A DNA stretch of 64,000 bases, taken from Cycas panzhihuaensis (Eukaryota; Cycadophyta). Positions 47,363 through 58,833 of this stretch are shown here, piece after piece (the stretch's first letter is position 1; each line of letters starts with the position of its first letter). Location: assembly GCA_023213395.1 (NCBI GenBank), contig CM041465.1:45515741-45579740 (forward strand). The letters are read 5' to 3'. Below the pieces are notes generated by a model, which was given only the letters and a program-made list of their open reading frames with translations, had not been told where the DNA came from and did not search any database. Made by a program: the position numbers and the translations under genes.

Positions 47363-50300
47363 TAAAACTTGATAACATCTCTATAGTTATTAATTTTGCT
47401 CAACATATTAAAGCAAAAAATAAGGCATTTCAACCCCTCCCACGAACATTCCCAGAAAAGTAACCACAATTTTAGGTTCTTGGTGTGTGACAAATGACTT
47501 CCTAAGAGATGGATGAGAAACAATTGAAAGGGTTATGTTTTCATTGTAATCAAAAGTGGAATAAAAAAAATAAGTGTCCTAAATTATGCTTATTCATAAT
47601 TGAGGATGTTTAAGATGATGAACTAGTAGAGTAAGCCTTATTATAGCTAGAAAATAATGATTGTGACCCACCTGAGGAGGAAGAAGAAGATACCGCTACT
47701 ATATATGTACATGCCCTTATTAGAATCATGGCCCCACAAACACTCAAACTTATTAGGTATATAAAGAAAAGAAACTTGTCTATCCTCATAGATTTTAGGA
47801 ACACCCACAATTTCATTAATCAAAAACTTATTGAAGAACTCAATTATTTTCCATATCCTATCAAACATTTTTAGGTTATGGTGGCTAATGGAGGGACACT
47901 CTCTTGTGGGGGGAAATGCCACAACATCAAGTTGCAAATAGGTGACTATCACCTCTCCACTTCCATGTATTTCATTCTCATTAGAGGAGTTGATGTTGTA
48001 CTTGGGGGTAAAATGGCTCAAACCACTACGGACCATTCAACTAAATATATAAGAGCTCTTTATCTAATTTACTTCTAAAGGAATTGGCTATCAATTAAAT
48101 GGGATTATTCCTCCTCCAACCTAAATCATCAACTCATACCATATAGAGAGGCTTATTAAAAAATGTGGTATAGGAATCCTTGCTAAATGTTATGCTCTAG
48201 AAGGTCAAGAACTTCCAACAGAAGGGGACATTCTCTAAGATGATAGTATACCAAATGACTTAAAATTGGTACTTCACTACCACAACCAGGTCTTTCAGGG
48301 CATTCCTTAAGGTCCCCCTCCCCTCCCCCCCCCCCAATACATGACCAAGATCTTATCATTGACCTAGTAGCTGGAAGCAATCCTCCTTATATTTGACCAC
48401 ATTGGTACCTCTACTAACAAAAGAATCAAATTGAATAACTAATTCAAGAACTCCTTAATACTGGTACTATTAGGGAAAGTAAAAGTACTTTTTCTACTTC
48501 AATTATTTTAATAAGAAAAAAGGATGGCTCATTTTGAATATGTGTAGACTACTGCGAGCTTAATAAGATAACCACTAAGGATAAATTTCCCATATCAGCC
48601 ATTGATGAACTCTATGGATCAACATTCTTCACATCATTTGACTTGAAATCAGGATACCATCAAATTAGGATCAAGGTAGAGGATGTTCATAAAACTATAT
48701 TTTGTACATATGAAGGATATTATGAACTCTTAATCATGCCATTTAGCTTGACTAATGCCCCATCCACCTTTTAAGGACTCATGAATAAACTCTTTTGACC
48801 TTACTTAAGGAAGTTTATGTTAGTCTTTTTTAATGACATTTTGATCTTCAGTCATACATGGGAAGACCATCTTCAGCATGTTGATAAGGCATTATAGGTG
48901 CTTGCAAATGACCAACTTTATACTAAAAAATTAAAATATCAATTTAGGCAAATAGAAATAGAATATTTGGGCTATATTATCTCTCAAGAAGGAGTCAAGG
49001 TGAATCCTAAGAAAATTGAATTTATCACAAAGTGGCCTAAACCCAAAAACATCAAGGGCCTTTGTGGATTCTTAAGAATCATAAGGAATTACCAAAAGTT
49101 TGTTCAAGGCTATGCAAGGATTGATTCCTCTTTAATCAATTTGTTAAAAAAGGATTCCTTTCATTAGAATGATAAGGCCTCTAGAGCATTTGAATACCTA
49201 CAGGTAGATTTAACCACCGCAATAGTCCTTGTAATACTAGACTTTACAAAGATCTTCACCATTGAATGCGACATGTCAGGGCAAGGCATTAGAGTAGTCT
49301 TAATGCAAGAAGGAAAACCCTTGGCCTTTGAAAGTTGTCAACTTACACCCAAGGAATAATTCAAATCTATTTATAAGAAGGAGATATTAAAAATTCTCCA
49401 TCCAGTTAGGAAATAGTGACAATATTTATTAGGAATACATTTCCAAATTAAAACAGACAATGATAGCTTAAAATATTTCCTGGATCAAAGGATGACATCT
49501 AAGGAACGACAAAAATAGGTCACCAAAATGCAAGCTTTTGAATTTGAAATCATATATAAAAAAAGTAAGGATAATATAGCTACTAATGCTTTATCTTATA
49601 AGGAAGAAGGCTATGCATTATATTATATCACCATGGTCAATCCCTCGTAGATAGTAGTCGTTAAGTAAGAATGGGATCAGGACACCTTTATAAAGTAAAT
49701 CATTCAAGACCTTCAAGTTGAGGTAGGGCATTCAACCCACTATACATGTCTAAAAATATCCTCTGGTATAAGAATCAAACATATATATTCCCTCACTCTA
49801 GGTTCAAGGAGCAAATTTTACATGATGCATATGCCTCTCTAATAGCGGGTCATTCGGGGTTCTTACCAGTATATCTCCACTTAAAATAATCTTTCTTTTG
49901 GAAGGGATAAAACGAAGATGTAAAGAGATCTATTTCCTCATGTGAAATTTGTCAATGATATAAGATAGAAACAATCAAGTCTCTACGATTATTGTAACCC
50001 CTTCCCATACCAAATCAACGATGGGAAGAAATTTCTATGGACTTCATTGTGGGTCTGCCCAAGTCAAAAGAAAACGATTCTATACTTGTGGTTGTTGATA
50101 GGCTAACCAAATATGCTCACTTTTTTGGCATTCAAGGCACATATAAGGTAAAGTAAACTATTGAGATCTTTTTAAAGGATATACATAGGTTATATAACAT
50201 GCCTAAATGTATAGTTAATGATTAGGACCCCAAGTTCACTATCAACTTCTAGACAGAACTCTTCGATCTACTTGGTACTAAACTAAAAATGAGTTCATCC

Positions 50301-51093
50301 TACCATCCATAAATAAATGGTCAAACTAAGGTGATTAATAAGTGCCTTGAAAGATACCTTCATTATTATACTTCAGATAAGCAGGGTCAATGGCATTATT
50401 GGCTTCCTTTAGTATAATGGTGGTATAATACAACCTATTATGCATCAACATGAATGACTTTGTTCCAAATATTATATGGATGAACTACCTACACTTAAGA
50501 ATTATGCCATAATCAGTTATGAGGTTCAAGTAGTCAAGGACCATATCTAATAAACTACATAGATTCTTAAGCTACTTAAGGAAAATTTGAACCTTGCACA
50601 AAATCAAATGAAATAATAGGTAGATAAAAGGTTAAGTGAATAAGCATTTTAAGCTAGTGATTGGGTATACTTATAGTTGCAAGCATATAAGTGGGCATCT
50701 CTCAAATAGAATGGGCAATATAAATTACAACCTCAATTTTATGGGCCTTACAAAATTCTCAAAAAGATTGGTGAAGTTACATATGCCTTAGACTTACCAC
50801 CACTATTAAGGATCTATAATGTCTTTCATATTTCATATCTCAAGAGGGTAATTGGGCAGTAAGTACAAGTTCAAAAAGAATTACCTATCTTAAATGAGGA
50901 GGGGCAATTTCAACTCATTCTAGAATGTATCATCAAAGAATTTGACATCTATGATCTAGGCAAATCATTGAGTATCTCATCAAATGGAAACAACTTTGAT
51001 AAGAAGATGCAACTTAGGAGAATAAATAATTTGTCCAAGAGCATCTTAAGATCAGCAAGTTTTGAGGGTAAAGTTTTTTTAAGAGGGAGACTT
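47363..51093 (+). pseudogene. B2 gag end and pol remnant
   Basis: Gag zinc region at about 47525-47580: C-F-H-C-N-Q-K-W-N-K-K-N-K-C, with the knuckle His replaced by Asn. Protease: L-I-D-F-R-N-T-H-N-F at about 47783 (DSG lost). RT is at about 48510-49130: [19 protein letters not shown], and a catalytic block F-F-N-D-I-L at about 48830 with the first Asp changed to Asn. A clean 89-codon piece is at 48898-49167. RNase H: about 49255-49640. Integrase: M-D-F-I-V-G-L at about 50038, I-V-N-D at about 50212, and N-G-Q-T-K at about 50316, where the third catalytic residue is Lys instead of Glu. The chromodomain-like tail is at about 50925-51060. A poly-C run is at 48313-48332. Confidence 0.9.
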
Positions 51094-51474
51094 TGTTAAG
51101 GATCCAACCCCTAACTTACCTTCTCTTATATTCTCTTATATCTTCTACTTCTTCTCTCTTATCTTCTCTTATATCTTATATTTCTTCCCTCTTCTTAATA
51201 TCCTACATGCATAAGTAGAAGGTTATATAGTAGTCATTGAGCACTATATATGTTCATGTAATATACCACATGCATAAGGATGAGGTTATGTAGTGAGCAT
51301 AAAGCCATATATATATTTATATAATCTTTAGAATAGAGTATCTTAAATGTCATTATTATTGTATATAATTGGGAGGTTACCCCATCAAAGGATATTATAA
51401 TATAAGTGCTCTTTTTAGAGTTATTTGTGTATTATGTTGATGTGTAATTATCATTAAGGAGTGGTATCCTACCA
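51094..51474 (+). repeat. B2 3' LTR
   Basis: TGTTAAGGATCC to ATCCTACCA, 381 bp, preceded by the purine-rich AAGAGGGAGACTT. It is similar to the 5' LTR with scattered substitutions. Confidence 0.93.
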
Positions 51475-54400
51475 TAATATACCAACTTCATTTCACTACT
51501 TGAATGAGTTCATGAATGAAATGACGTTACATCTCAATATGTTTGGTTCTACTATGAAAGATTGTATTATGTGTTATTTGAATGGTGCTTTGATTATTAT
51601 ACGAAATCTTTGTAAGACCCTTTTACTATAGATAATAAAATAGTATTATGCTTTTTTTAACTCCATGCAATAGCTACTTAATCTAAGCTAAATATATATC
51701 CAAAAGTAGATTTTTTGTCATTATCATCACCTACCTAGTTAGAATCTGTATAACTAATCAATCTAAAATTTGGTATAGATTTATAGTGTAGCCTATAATC
51801 TATTGTTCCCTTTAAATATCATAGAATACACTTAGTTGCTTGCTAATGAGAAGATTTAGGGAGCATGAACCTTGATACAACACTAACTACATATATAATA
51901 TTAGGTTGTATAGATGTTAAATATATCAAAATGTCAATCAACTGTCTATAAAGTATGGGATCCACTAGTGTAGAGTCATCAAGTTTAGATAGCTTAATGC
52001 CAACTTCAGCTGGTATAGATAAAGCCTTATAATCACTCATCTTGAACTTTTGGAGTATGTCCAATGTATATTTGCTTTGAGAAATAAAAATACCATCATC
52101 ATCCTACTAGACTTCTAATCTTAGGAAGTAGTGCATTAAACCCAAGTCAGTCATCTCAAACTCTTTACACATATCATCTTTAAATTTTTATGAGAGGTAG
52201 AAATCATTTCTAGTATAGACAAGGTCATCAACATAAGGTCCCATGATTAATATTGAATCTCCTTTAATTTTAATGTATAAATTCAGATCTAATTTAGTTC
52301 TTTTAAATCCTTGGTCTCTAAAATATTTGTCAATCCTAGAGTACCATGCTTGAGGTGCTTGTTTTAAGCTATAAAGTGCCTTTTTTAATTTGTACACTTT
52401 ATTTTCTTCCCCTTTAACTTCAAAACATTTTGGTTGTTGTACATATATGTCCTCTTCAATGTGGCCATTAAGGAATGCACTTTTAACATCCATCTGATGA
52501 ACATCCCAACCATTTTAAGAAGTTAAACTCAATATCATATAAACTATTTTCATCCATGTAATAGGAGCAAAAGTTTTTCTATAATCTATACCTTCTCTTT
52601 ACGCATATCCCTTGGCAATGAGTCTAACTTCAGGTTTATCAATGGATCTATCATATCTGAATTTGGTCTTGTAGACCTATTTAATTCTAATAGTTGTTTT
52701 ATTATAAGGAAGGTCAACAAGTTCCCATGTGTCATTTTTTACTATAGAATCGTATTCTTCTTCTGTGGCTTTCCTCCATTCAACATGGGTATCACCCTCT
52801 TCAAAAGTGTGAGGCTCAGGGGTTTCTATAGCTTGACTCATAAGGGAAAATTTAACATGATGTGAATGAGTAGATCTTCTATCATAGTTATTATCTAAAA
52901 TATTATCCAAGTCATGACTTCTTTGCACCTATTTAGGGAATCTTTGAGGTTGAGAAGAGGTTCCCTCTACACTTGGTCTTGATATATCAATATTTTACCT
53001 TGGATCTTATCTAGGTGGCACATGCGTGGACTTAAGAGATGAGTCAAGATTTATTATAATATCTTTACCTTTGTCTTGAATACAATATGAGTGATAATAG
53101 TCATCTTCTTTAAACATAACATCCATGCTAACCATGACCTTTCTTTCTTTGGGGTCATATACCTTATACGATTTAAAAGCATCACTATACCCAATAAATA
53201 TACACTTAATACTTTTGTCATTAAGCATGCTTCTCTTTTGTTTAGGAATATAGATATAAGCTAGGCATCAAAAGATTCTTAAATGATAGATACTAGGTTT
53301 ATAACTGGTCCATGTTTCTTTAGGTGTCATCCACCTAAGGGCCTTGGTAGTATATCTATTTTGAAGGTAAACTACAATGTGGATAACTTCTGCCTGAAAC
53401 TCATGACCTAATTTCTTATCTTTTAATATGCACCTAGTCATCTCAACTATGGTGCGCTTTTTTCATTCAACAACCCCATTTTATTATGAAGTGTAGGGGT
53501 TAGTGTGTTATCTTCTAATACCATGATATACACAATAGGTATTAAATTTATTTGAAATAAACTCTCCCCTACTATCTGATCTTAAAGAGAGTATCTTATG
53601 TCCACTTTATTTTTCCACAAAGGTTTTGAAGTCTAGGAAACATTTGAATGCATCTAATTTAAATTTCAAGAAATAAACCGATGTGTTTCTTATATAATCA
53701 TCAATGAATGTAAGGAAATATTTTGCACTAGTTAATGATAAGACATCCAAAGGACCACAAAGATCTAGATAGATCAAATGATGAAGTCCTTTTGCTCTAT
53801 AACTTCCATCAGGAAAACTTTTCCTATATTATTTTCCTAGTAAATAACCTTCATAAATGTCCTTATCATTTTTTATTTGTGGTAGCACTTCAACCATATT
53901 CATTTTCTTTATAAGAGCTAGGCTTCCATAGTTTAGGCAGCCAAATCTTTTATGCCATATGTCATGGTCTAATTTGATTATAGTATTTAAAGCATAGTTA
54001 TCTAAAGGATTTTAAAACTAGCTTAAAAAGCATGTCCTTAGTCATTTATCCTTTTGCAACCACCACTTTATTCTTCCTCTTATCCTTAATTATACATTTA
54101 CCACTATCAAATATGACCTTATAATCCTACTCTATCATCTATCCCACTGATAAAAGATTTTTCTTTAATGTTGGAATATGTAAAACATCATCAAGGTATC
54201 TATCTTCACATGTATTTGTCATGATAATAACCTTGCCCCTTCCAATTGATTCATGTGAGGTATCATCTCCAAACATGATTGACACCTTTCTAGTCTTTTC
54301 ATTGGTTTAAAATATTTCCTCTTTATGAGTCATATAAGTAGAGCAACCTGAGTCAATATACCAACAATACTCTTCCTTCTCATGTGCAACAAAACTTGAT

Positions 54401-54664
54401 AGGAATAGTTGATTATTTTCTCTTGTTTTAACAATTATATTTGTACTGCCCCTTATAGAAGGGTGATTCTTAGTAAAATACCTATCCTCAGTATGGTTAA
54501 TTTTATGGAAAAAGGTGCAATGAATTGTATCTCTTCCTCTTTGGCTCAAACTCTTACTTCTAAGATTTGATCTATTAATGGATGATGCTCTTCCTCTTTC
54601 TAAGTATTAACCTTGATTATCCCTTTGTCTATTATTGAGATGATTGAAGTTGGGCCTTTGAAAG
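51475..54664 (-). pseudogene. G gag end and pol remnant
   Basis: Right to left: a zinc-knuckle relic C-T-F-F-H-K-I-N-H at about 54490-54520 (two Cys lost), and protease W-Y-I-D-S-G-C-S-T-Y-M at 54325-54357, with an intact DSG. Integrase follows at about 54050-53320. A linker includes F-I-G-Y-S-D and V-M-F-K-E-D-D (53007-53228). RT is at about 52930-52050, including M-D-V-K-S-A-F-L-N-G (52493) and an intact catalytic Y-V-D-D-L at about 52225. RNase H continues to T-K-H-I-E-M at about 51535 and on across B2 to 35844-35960. RT pieces of 83 and 101 codons remain clean, so G is less decayed than A1 or J despite being the outer host. Confidence 0.88.
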
Positions 54665-55030
54665 TGTTAGGATAATGACCAATTAATTAATGCAAGTTTG
54701 TACCTAGGGCCCCTTAATGCCACCTTGGGCCTCTCTAGGACACCTCAGGACACCTAATATCATTGAGTAGCTACCAACAGTCGTCAAAGAGCTAACAAGG
54801 ACACCATAAGTAAGTATTTAATTATTTGTTTAATATTTTAATATTTTTTTAAATTTTAAATATTTGTCAGGTAGAGGCACTTACCGCCATCCCAAACTGA
54901 TCTATTTATAGGTGGAGAATACTTCCCTGGTATTTTTTTAATAATGTTAGTCTTATATCAAAAATTTTTTATATTTTAGAATAATGTATTCTCACCTGTA
55001 ATCCTCCCTCTCTATACCTTGAAGCCAATA
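54665..55030 (+). repeat. I 5' LTR
   Basis: It starts TGTTAGGATAATG, contains a CTATTTATAGG TATA-like block (about 54901) and ends GAAGCCAATA just before TTTAGTATCAGAG (PBS with TGG changed to TAG). It is 366 bp. Confidence 0.8.
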
Positions 55031-55735
55031 TTTAGTATCAGAGTGAATTTCTTTAGGTTTAGGAGTCTCATGATAAACTTTTACGGTAGAATTTTAGTAT
55101 GTGCAAGTTATTATGAATTATTAATCGTTGATAGCATTAAAACCTTTGAAAATCATATATATTCATTCATTTTTTGTTTATATTCCATTTTTTTCATTTT
55201 TTGGAACCATTCATAGTCAATCTAGAATTGGTGATTGTAGGTCACACATTATTTAGAATAGTAGCATATGACTGTTCATTCTAATTATAATCAAATTCTC
55301 TAGCCAACAAAAGAAACTGCACGTGATTTTGTTGCTTTTATTGGGAGAAATCTCACTTGGAGTCACTGAATACCCACTTTTGGCCCATTTCGCTCTAGTG
55401 CTTCGTTCTAAGCCTACAAGCAACCATTTGACACAAAATTTTACCAACAACTTGCTATCTAGCATACCCAACTACCCCTAAAATCTCATGAGAAATGATG
55501 CCTTCTATGGAGAGTTGAAATTAACTATGTCTCCTCACCCATTTTGTTCACCATATTCTTTCTTTTTTAACTTATACAAATTTTTTTTTTTTTTTAATTG
55601 TGACTGCATTACTTGGGTGCCCCCAGTAAAGTCATCTAGGCAAAGATCTGTGATCAAATCAAGCTCTTTGCATTTGATTCACCACCCTCTATTAGTCATT
55701 TTTGTTCTCAACTCTATTCAACATCCTTTTCCTCT

Positions 55736-55766
<31 letters not shown>

Positions 55767-57470
55767 CATATATATATATTTTTGTTTTTAATCGATCATT
55801 GCTCGATCAAGCTAGAGGATCCTAGGTGCCCCTTCTCACTATATAAAATCAATCATTTTGATTGTCTTCACGCCAGTATAATGACCGGAAATATCTGTTT
55901 AATCATCGTTCTCCCTTCCATTACCATTTTTCATATTAGAAAACCATATCAAATCTTCATTTTCTTGATCCTTTTCAATTGATCGACTCTGGAAGCAGTG
56001 GAGCCCCTCCTTTGGATGAAGGATCGAAGAGATTCAATCATGTTTTAGTGGTAAATTTACTCTGAATTTACCTCTGTATATCACACAGCATCATTGTGCA
56101 TTTATATTTTTTTAAAATCATTTTAATATATTATTTATTAAAGTTTATTTAATTAATGATTATAAAGTTGATTAAGGTTATAAAAAATTAATTATTATTA
56201 ATAACCTTTAAAATCCAATATTTAAATACTATTAGCCCCCTTTTGTTTAACCCCAAGTCTTCACAATCAATGTGACCTCATTGCTTGGGGTTTATTAAGA
56301 GGTGCATGTTATTATTTCAAGTTATTTTTTGACTTTGGTTGTGTTTAAGTGTTATCGAGCATATTTTAAACCGTTTGAGGTCTACAACCCCCCTTGAGAC
56401 TAAGCCAGTGGTTTAAATAAGGTTCATGCGATTGTGCTCCTAGTTTGAAAGGGGCATATTCACTTTGTTAAAAGATTTCATTTTGTTTATACTAAAAGAG
56501 GACCCCTCACATTTTTTATTGTAAATTTCTCCTGGAGTTTTATATTTCAGCAAAACTAGTCTTGTTAGAACCATATTTTAGAGATCTTCAGGGGGATATC
56601 ATCACTTGATTAATTTGAGTCCATTTTAGCTAAGTTTTAATCAATCAAAGTGACTATTTTTTTCAGTACTTATTTTATTATCCATAAATAGGTATGTTTG
56701 TCATTTTTGCAATCATTTGATCATTTTAACTCTGATTTTGAAATCATAAGAACTATTGAAAAGTTGTTTCAAAGCTCTTCACATTGGAGTTATATTTTAT
56801 TTTAACATCATTTTTTAGGACTTTAAAGCTGCTCAAGTTAAGGTTCTAGTTCAGCCCTAAATAGGCTCATTTAGTAATATTTTTTAGTATTATTTAATTT
56901 TAATTAATCTTATTTGAGTATAATCTACTGCTAATAAGTTTCTTAGAGTTATTTATTGAATTTTTATATAGATTATAAGCTATTTATAGACAACTAACAT
57001 TAGTTTCAAGAAGCCTAAGTGCAGTAATACATTAAACGGATACTATCTACCTTGATTTTATTTCATTTTTTTTAGTATCAATCAAATATAAATTATTTCT
57101 TGGCACTTTTGATTACTTTAAGTGCAGTCTCTTTCTAAAAATTGTAAGTTTCATATAGTTGTTTCTGTTCTTGTAAAGGAACTCTTTGGCACTCAAACTC
57201 CAATATCATTATCTTACATATTAGTCAAGAAGTTACTTTATTTTCTATCAAAAGCTTTAGTCTTTTTTCAGCATAAAATTTGTAAAAGCTTAGTTTCAAG
57301 GTTCATTGATTAGTTATTCACCTTAAAAGTTCAATCAAATATTCTGAAAGTTAAACAGCATTCAAGTATTAAGGATTTCTTTGTTATGTTGCATCACAAT
57401 CAAAATAGCATATAGCTTTCTATTTTTTTTCTACAAGAGTATCTCAATTTAAAAGTATTAAATTACATAT
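55031..57470 (+). other. I leader, part 1
   Basis: About 2.4 kb with no recognised domain. A 164-codon open frame (55488-55982) has hydrophobic low-complexity composition and contains a TA microsatellite coding Y-I-Y-I; I do not accept it as a gene. A less AT-rich island spans about 55300-55700. A CCCCAAG...CTTGGGG hairpin is at 56251-56290. TA microsatellites are at 55735-55763. Confidence 0.6.
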
Positions 57471-57512
57471 TGAAGGAAATAATATAGAGCTAAACTAAGC
57501 TCTGATATTAAA

Positions 57513-57949
57513 TGTAGGAAAAATATATTACAGGAGAACATGGTAGAACATGAAAGAGATAATCATAAATCAATATAGATCAAAATATCAATATTCCAAT
57601 ACAAATCTTCAATACAATGTTGCACAATAGTAGCATAAACATGAGAGTTTGAATCTTTAATCCATTATTGAAAGTGAGCAATATAAATTTCTAAAATGAG
57701 GGTGGTGTCTAAAGACACAAGGGTTGCACACCCCTCAATATTTATAATTTGGGGGAGGAGGGAAACACCTCAACCCCTGAATTCAAAATAATAATAAAAT
57801 AAAGTTAACTTAACTTAAATGAAACTAACTTAAAAAATACCTCGACATGTTAAGCATCACATGTCTAAATTGAAGTTGATGAGGTGTACAATCCTGGTTG
57901 GAAAGGTGGGAGTGGAGTGATGATGATTAACTCTAACATTCTCCCCCTT
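57513..57949 (-). repeat. E 3' LTR and polypurine tract
   Basis: It is 426 bp. The minus strand starts TGTTAGAGTTAATC. The TATA block AATTATAAATATTG is near 57739-57752 and the GTGTCTTTAGACAC palindrome near 57706-57720. The purine tract AAGGGGGAGAA directly precedes the LTR. Confidence 0.9.
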
Positions 57950-58332
57950 AATGTTATCACAAACACTTATATCTTTTCCTTGAACTTATGGAACTTATAC
58001 TTGAAAAAAACTTTAAAATTTTGATCTTCATTAACATACTTCAACCTTCTTACAAAATATATCTCTTTACCAATGAATGATGCAAAGAAACTATAAGTAT
58101 ATGATGCTTGATTCAAGTATGTATGTATAGATGCAACTTTGACTTTATCAACTGGAACATTGAGAAAAATTTAAACTTAAACTTTATCTTTTATAATTTG
58201 TATGTTGTCAACAACTGTCATATCATAAGATTCTTTTTTTGTCATATCAGATTTATTCTAAATCATGTCATTGGATTCATTTTCATTCTCCATCTCAAAT
58301 GGAGGATCAAATCCTTGTGTAGCAAGTTGGTC

Positions 58333-58692
58333 CTATATTTGATCTGAATCTTCATTGGTTTTATTATCATGATCCACCTGTTCTACCACTTGTCTCATGT
58401 TCTTAACAAAAATATCATCAAATACAAGGAGGATATATCCCCCATAAGTAGAAATTAATGTATCCCAAATAGATTTAGAGGTCGTTAATTCACAAACCTT
58501 TGAAAAAACATCATCATAAATAGTACAAAATAATAATGCTAATGCTTCATTATCCTTTCTAATATTTTCCTTAATACTAATATCATAGTCATTTTGTAAA
58601 TATTTCCATAAATCATGTACAATAAAATAGTTTTTCATAACCTTGTGCCATTCTAAAAAATTTTGCCCATCAAATATAGGTAATTGTACCAT
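58333..58692 (-). CDS. E truncated gag-like ORF, 119 aa from M-V-Q-L
   Basis: It opens M-V-Q-L-P-I-F-D-G-Q-N-F-L-E-W, then W-K-Y-L-Q, R-K-D-N-E-A-L-A-L-L-F-C and W-D-T-L-I-S-T-Y-G-G, all copia gag (UBN2-type) N-terminal features. The open frame extends 47 codons upstream to 58833, but the D homologue starts at the internal Met, so I chose that start. The terminal stop TAG stands where D has Gln (M-Q-D), and the same frame continues as D-Q-L-A-T-Q-G-F-D-P-P-F-E. The tail with V-V-E-Q-V-D-H-D-N is not gag. No zinc knuckle, protease or polymerase is present. Confidence 0.55.
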   Translation of the reverse strand: MVQLPIFDGQNFLEWHKVMKNYFIVHDLWKYLQNDYDISIKENIRKDNEALALLFCTIYDDVFSKVCELTTSKSIWDTLISTYGGYILLVFDDIFVKNMRQVVEQVDHDNKTNEDSDQI

Positions 58693-58833
58693 GTTATAAA
58701 AAACTTTAGAACATATAAAGTATTCTTTTACCCAATCAAAATAGTCAATAAATGTAATAATGTCTAATATAATTCCAAATATCCTCTTCAAAAGAAATAT
58801 AATGTCCTTTGAAAAAGAATTAATTAAATGCAA

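Larger units (their letters stand above)
35961..51474 (+). mobile_element. Ty3/gypsy chromovirus-like retrotransposon B2
   Basis: It has a perfect TSD TAATA (35956-35960, 51475-51479). LTRs are 35961-36332 (372 bp) and 51094-51474 (381 bp). Without copia C and one TSD copy the element is about 6.06 kb. It is of the same family as B1 in the opposite orientation, with the two 5' LTRs facing away from each other 352 bp apart. It sits inside G's 3' internal region. Confidence 0.95.

Noticed and set aside
48313-48332. Poly-C run as a regulatory or G-quadruplex element
   Set aside because: It is a single homopolymer-like stretch in decayed B2 pol, at a place where the B1 copy has none. It is likely slippage or a sequencing artefact.
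55488-55982. Plus-strand ORF of 164 codons, one of the longest in the window
   Set aside because: It is low-complexity, with a TA microsatellite coding repeated Y-I and poly-T coding Phe runs. It lies in a retrotransposon leader, with no domain and no relative in the window.
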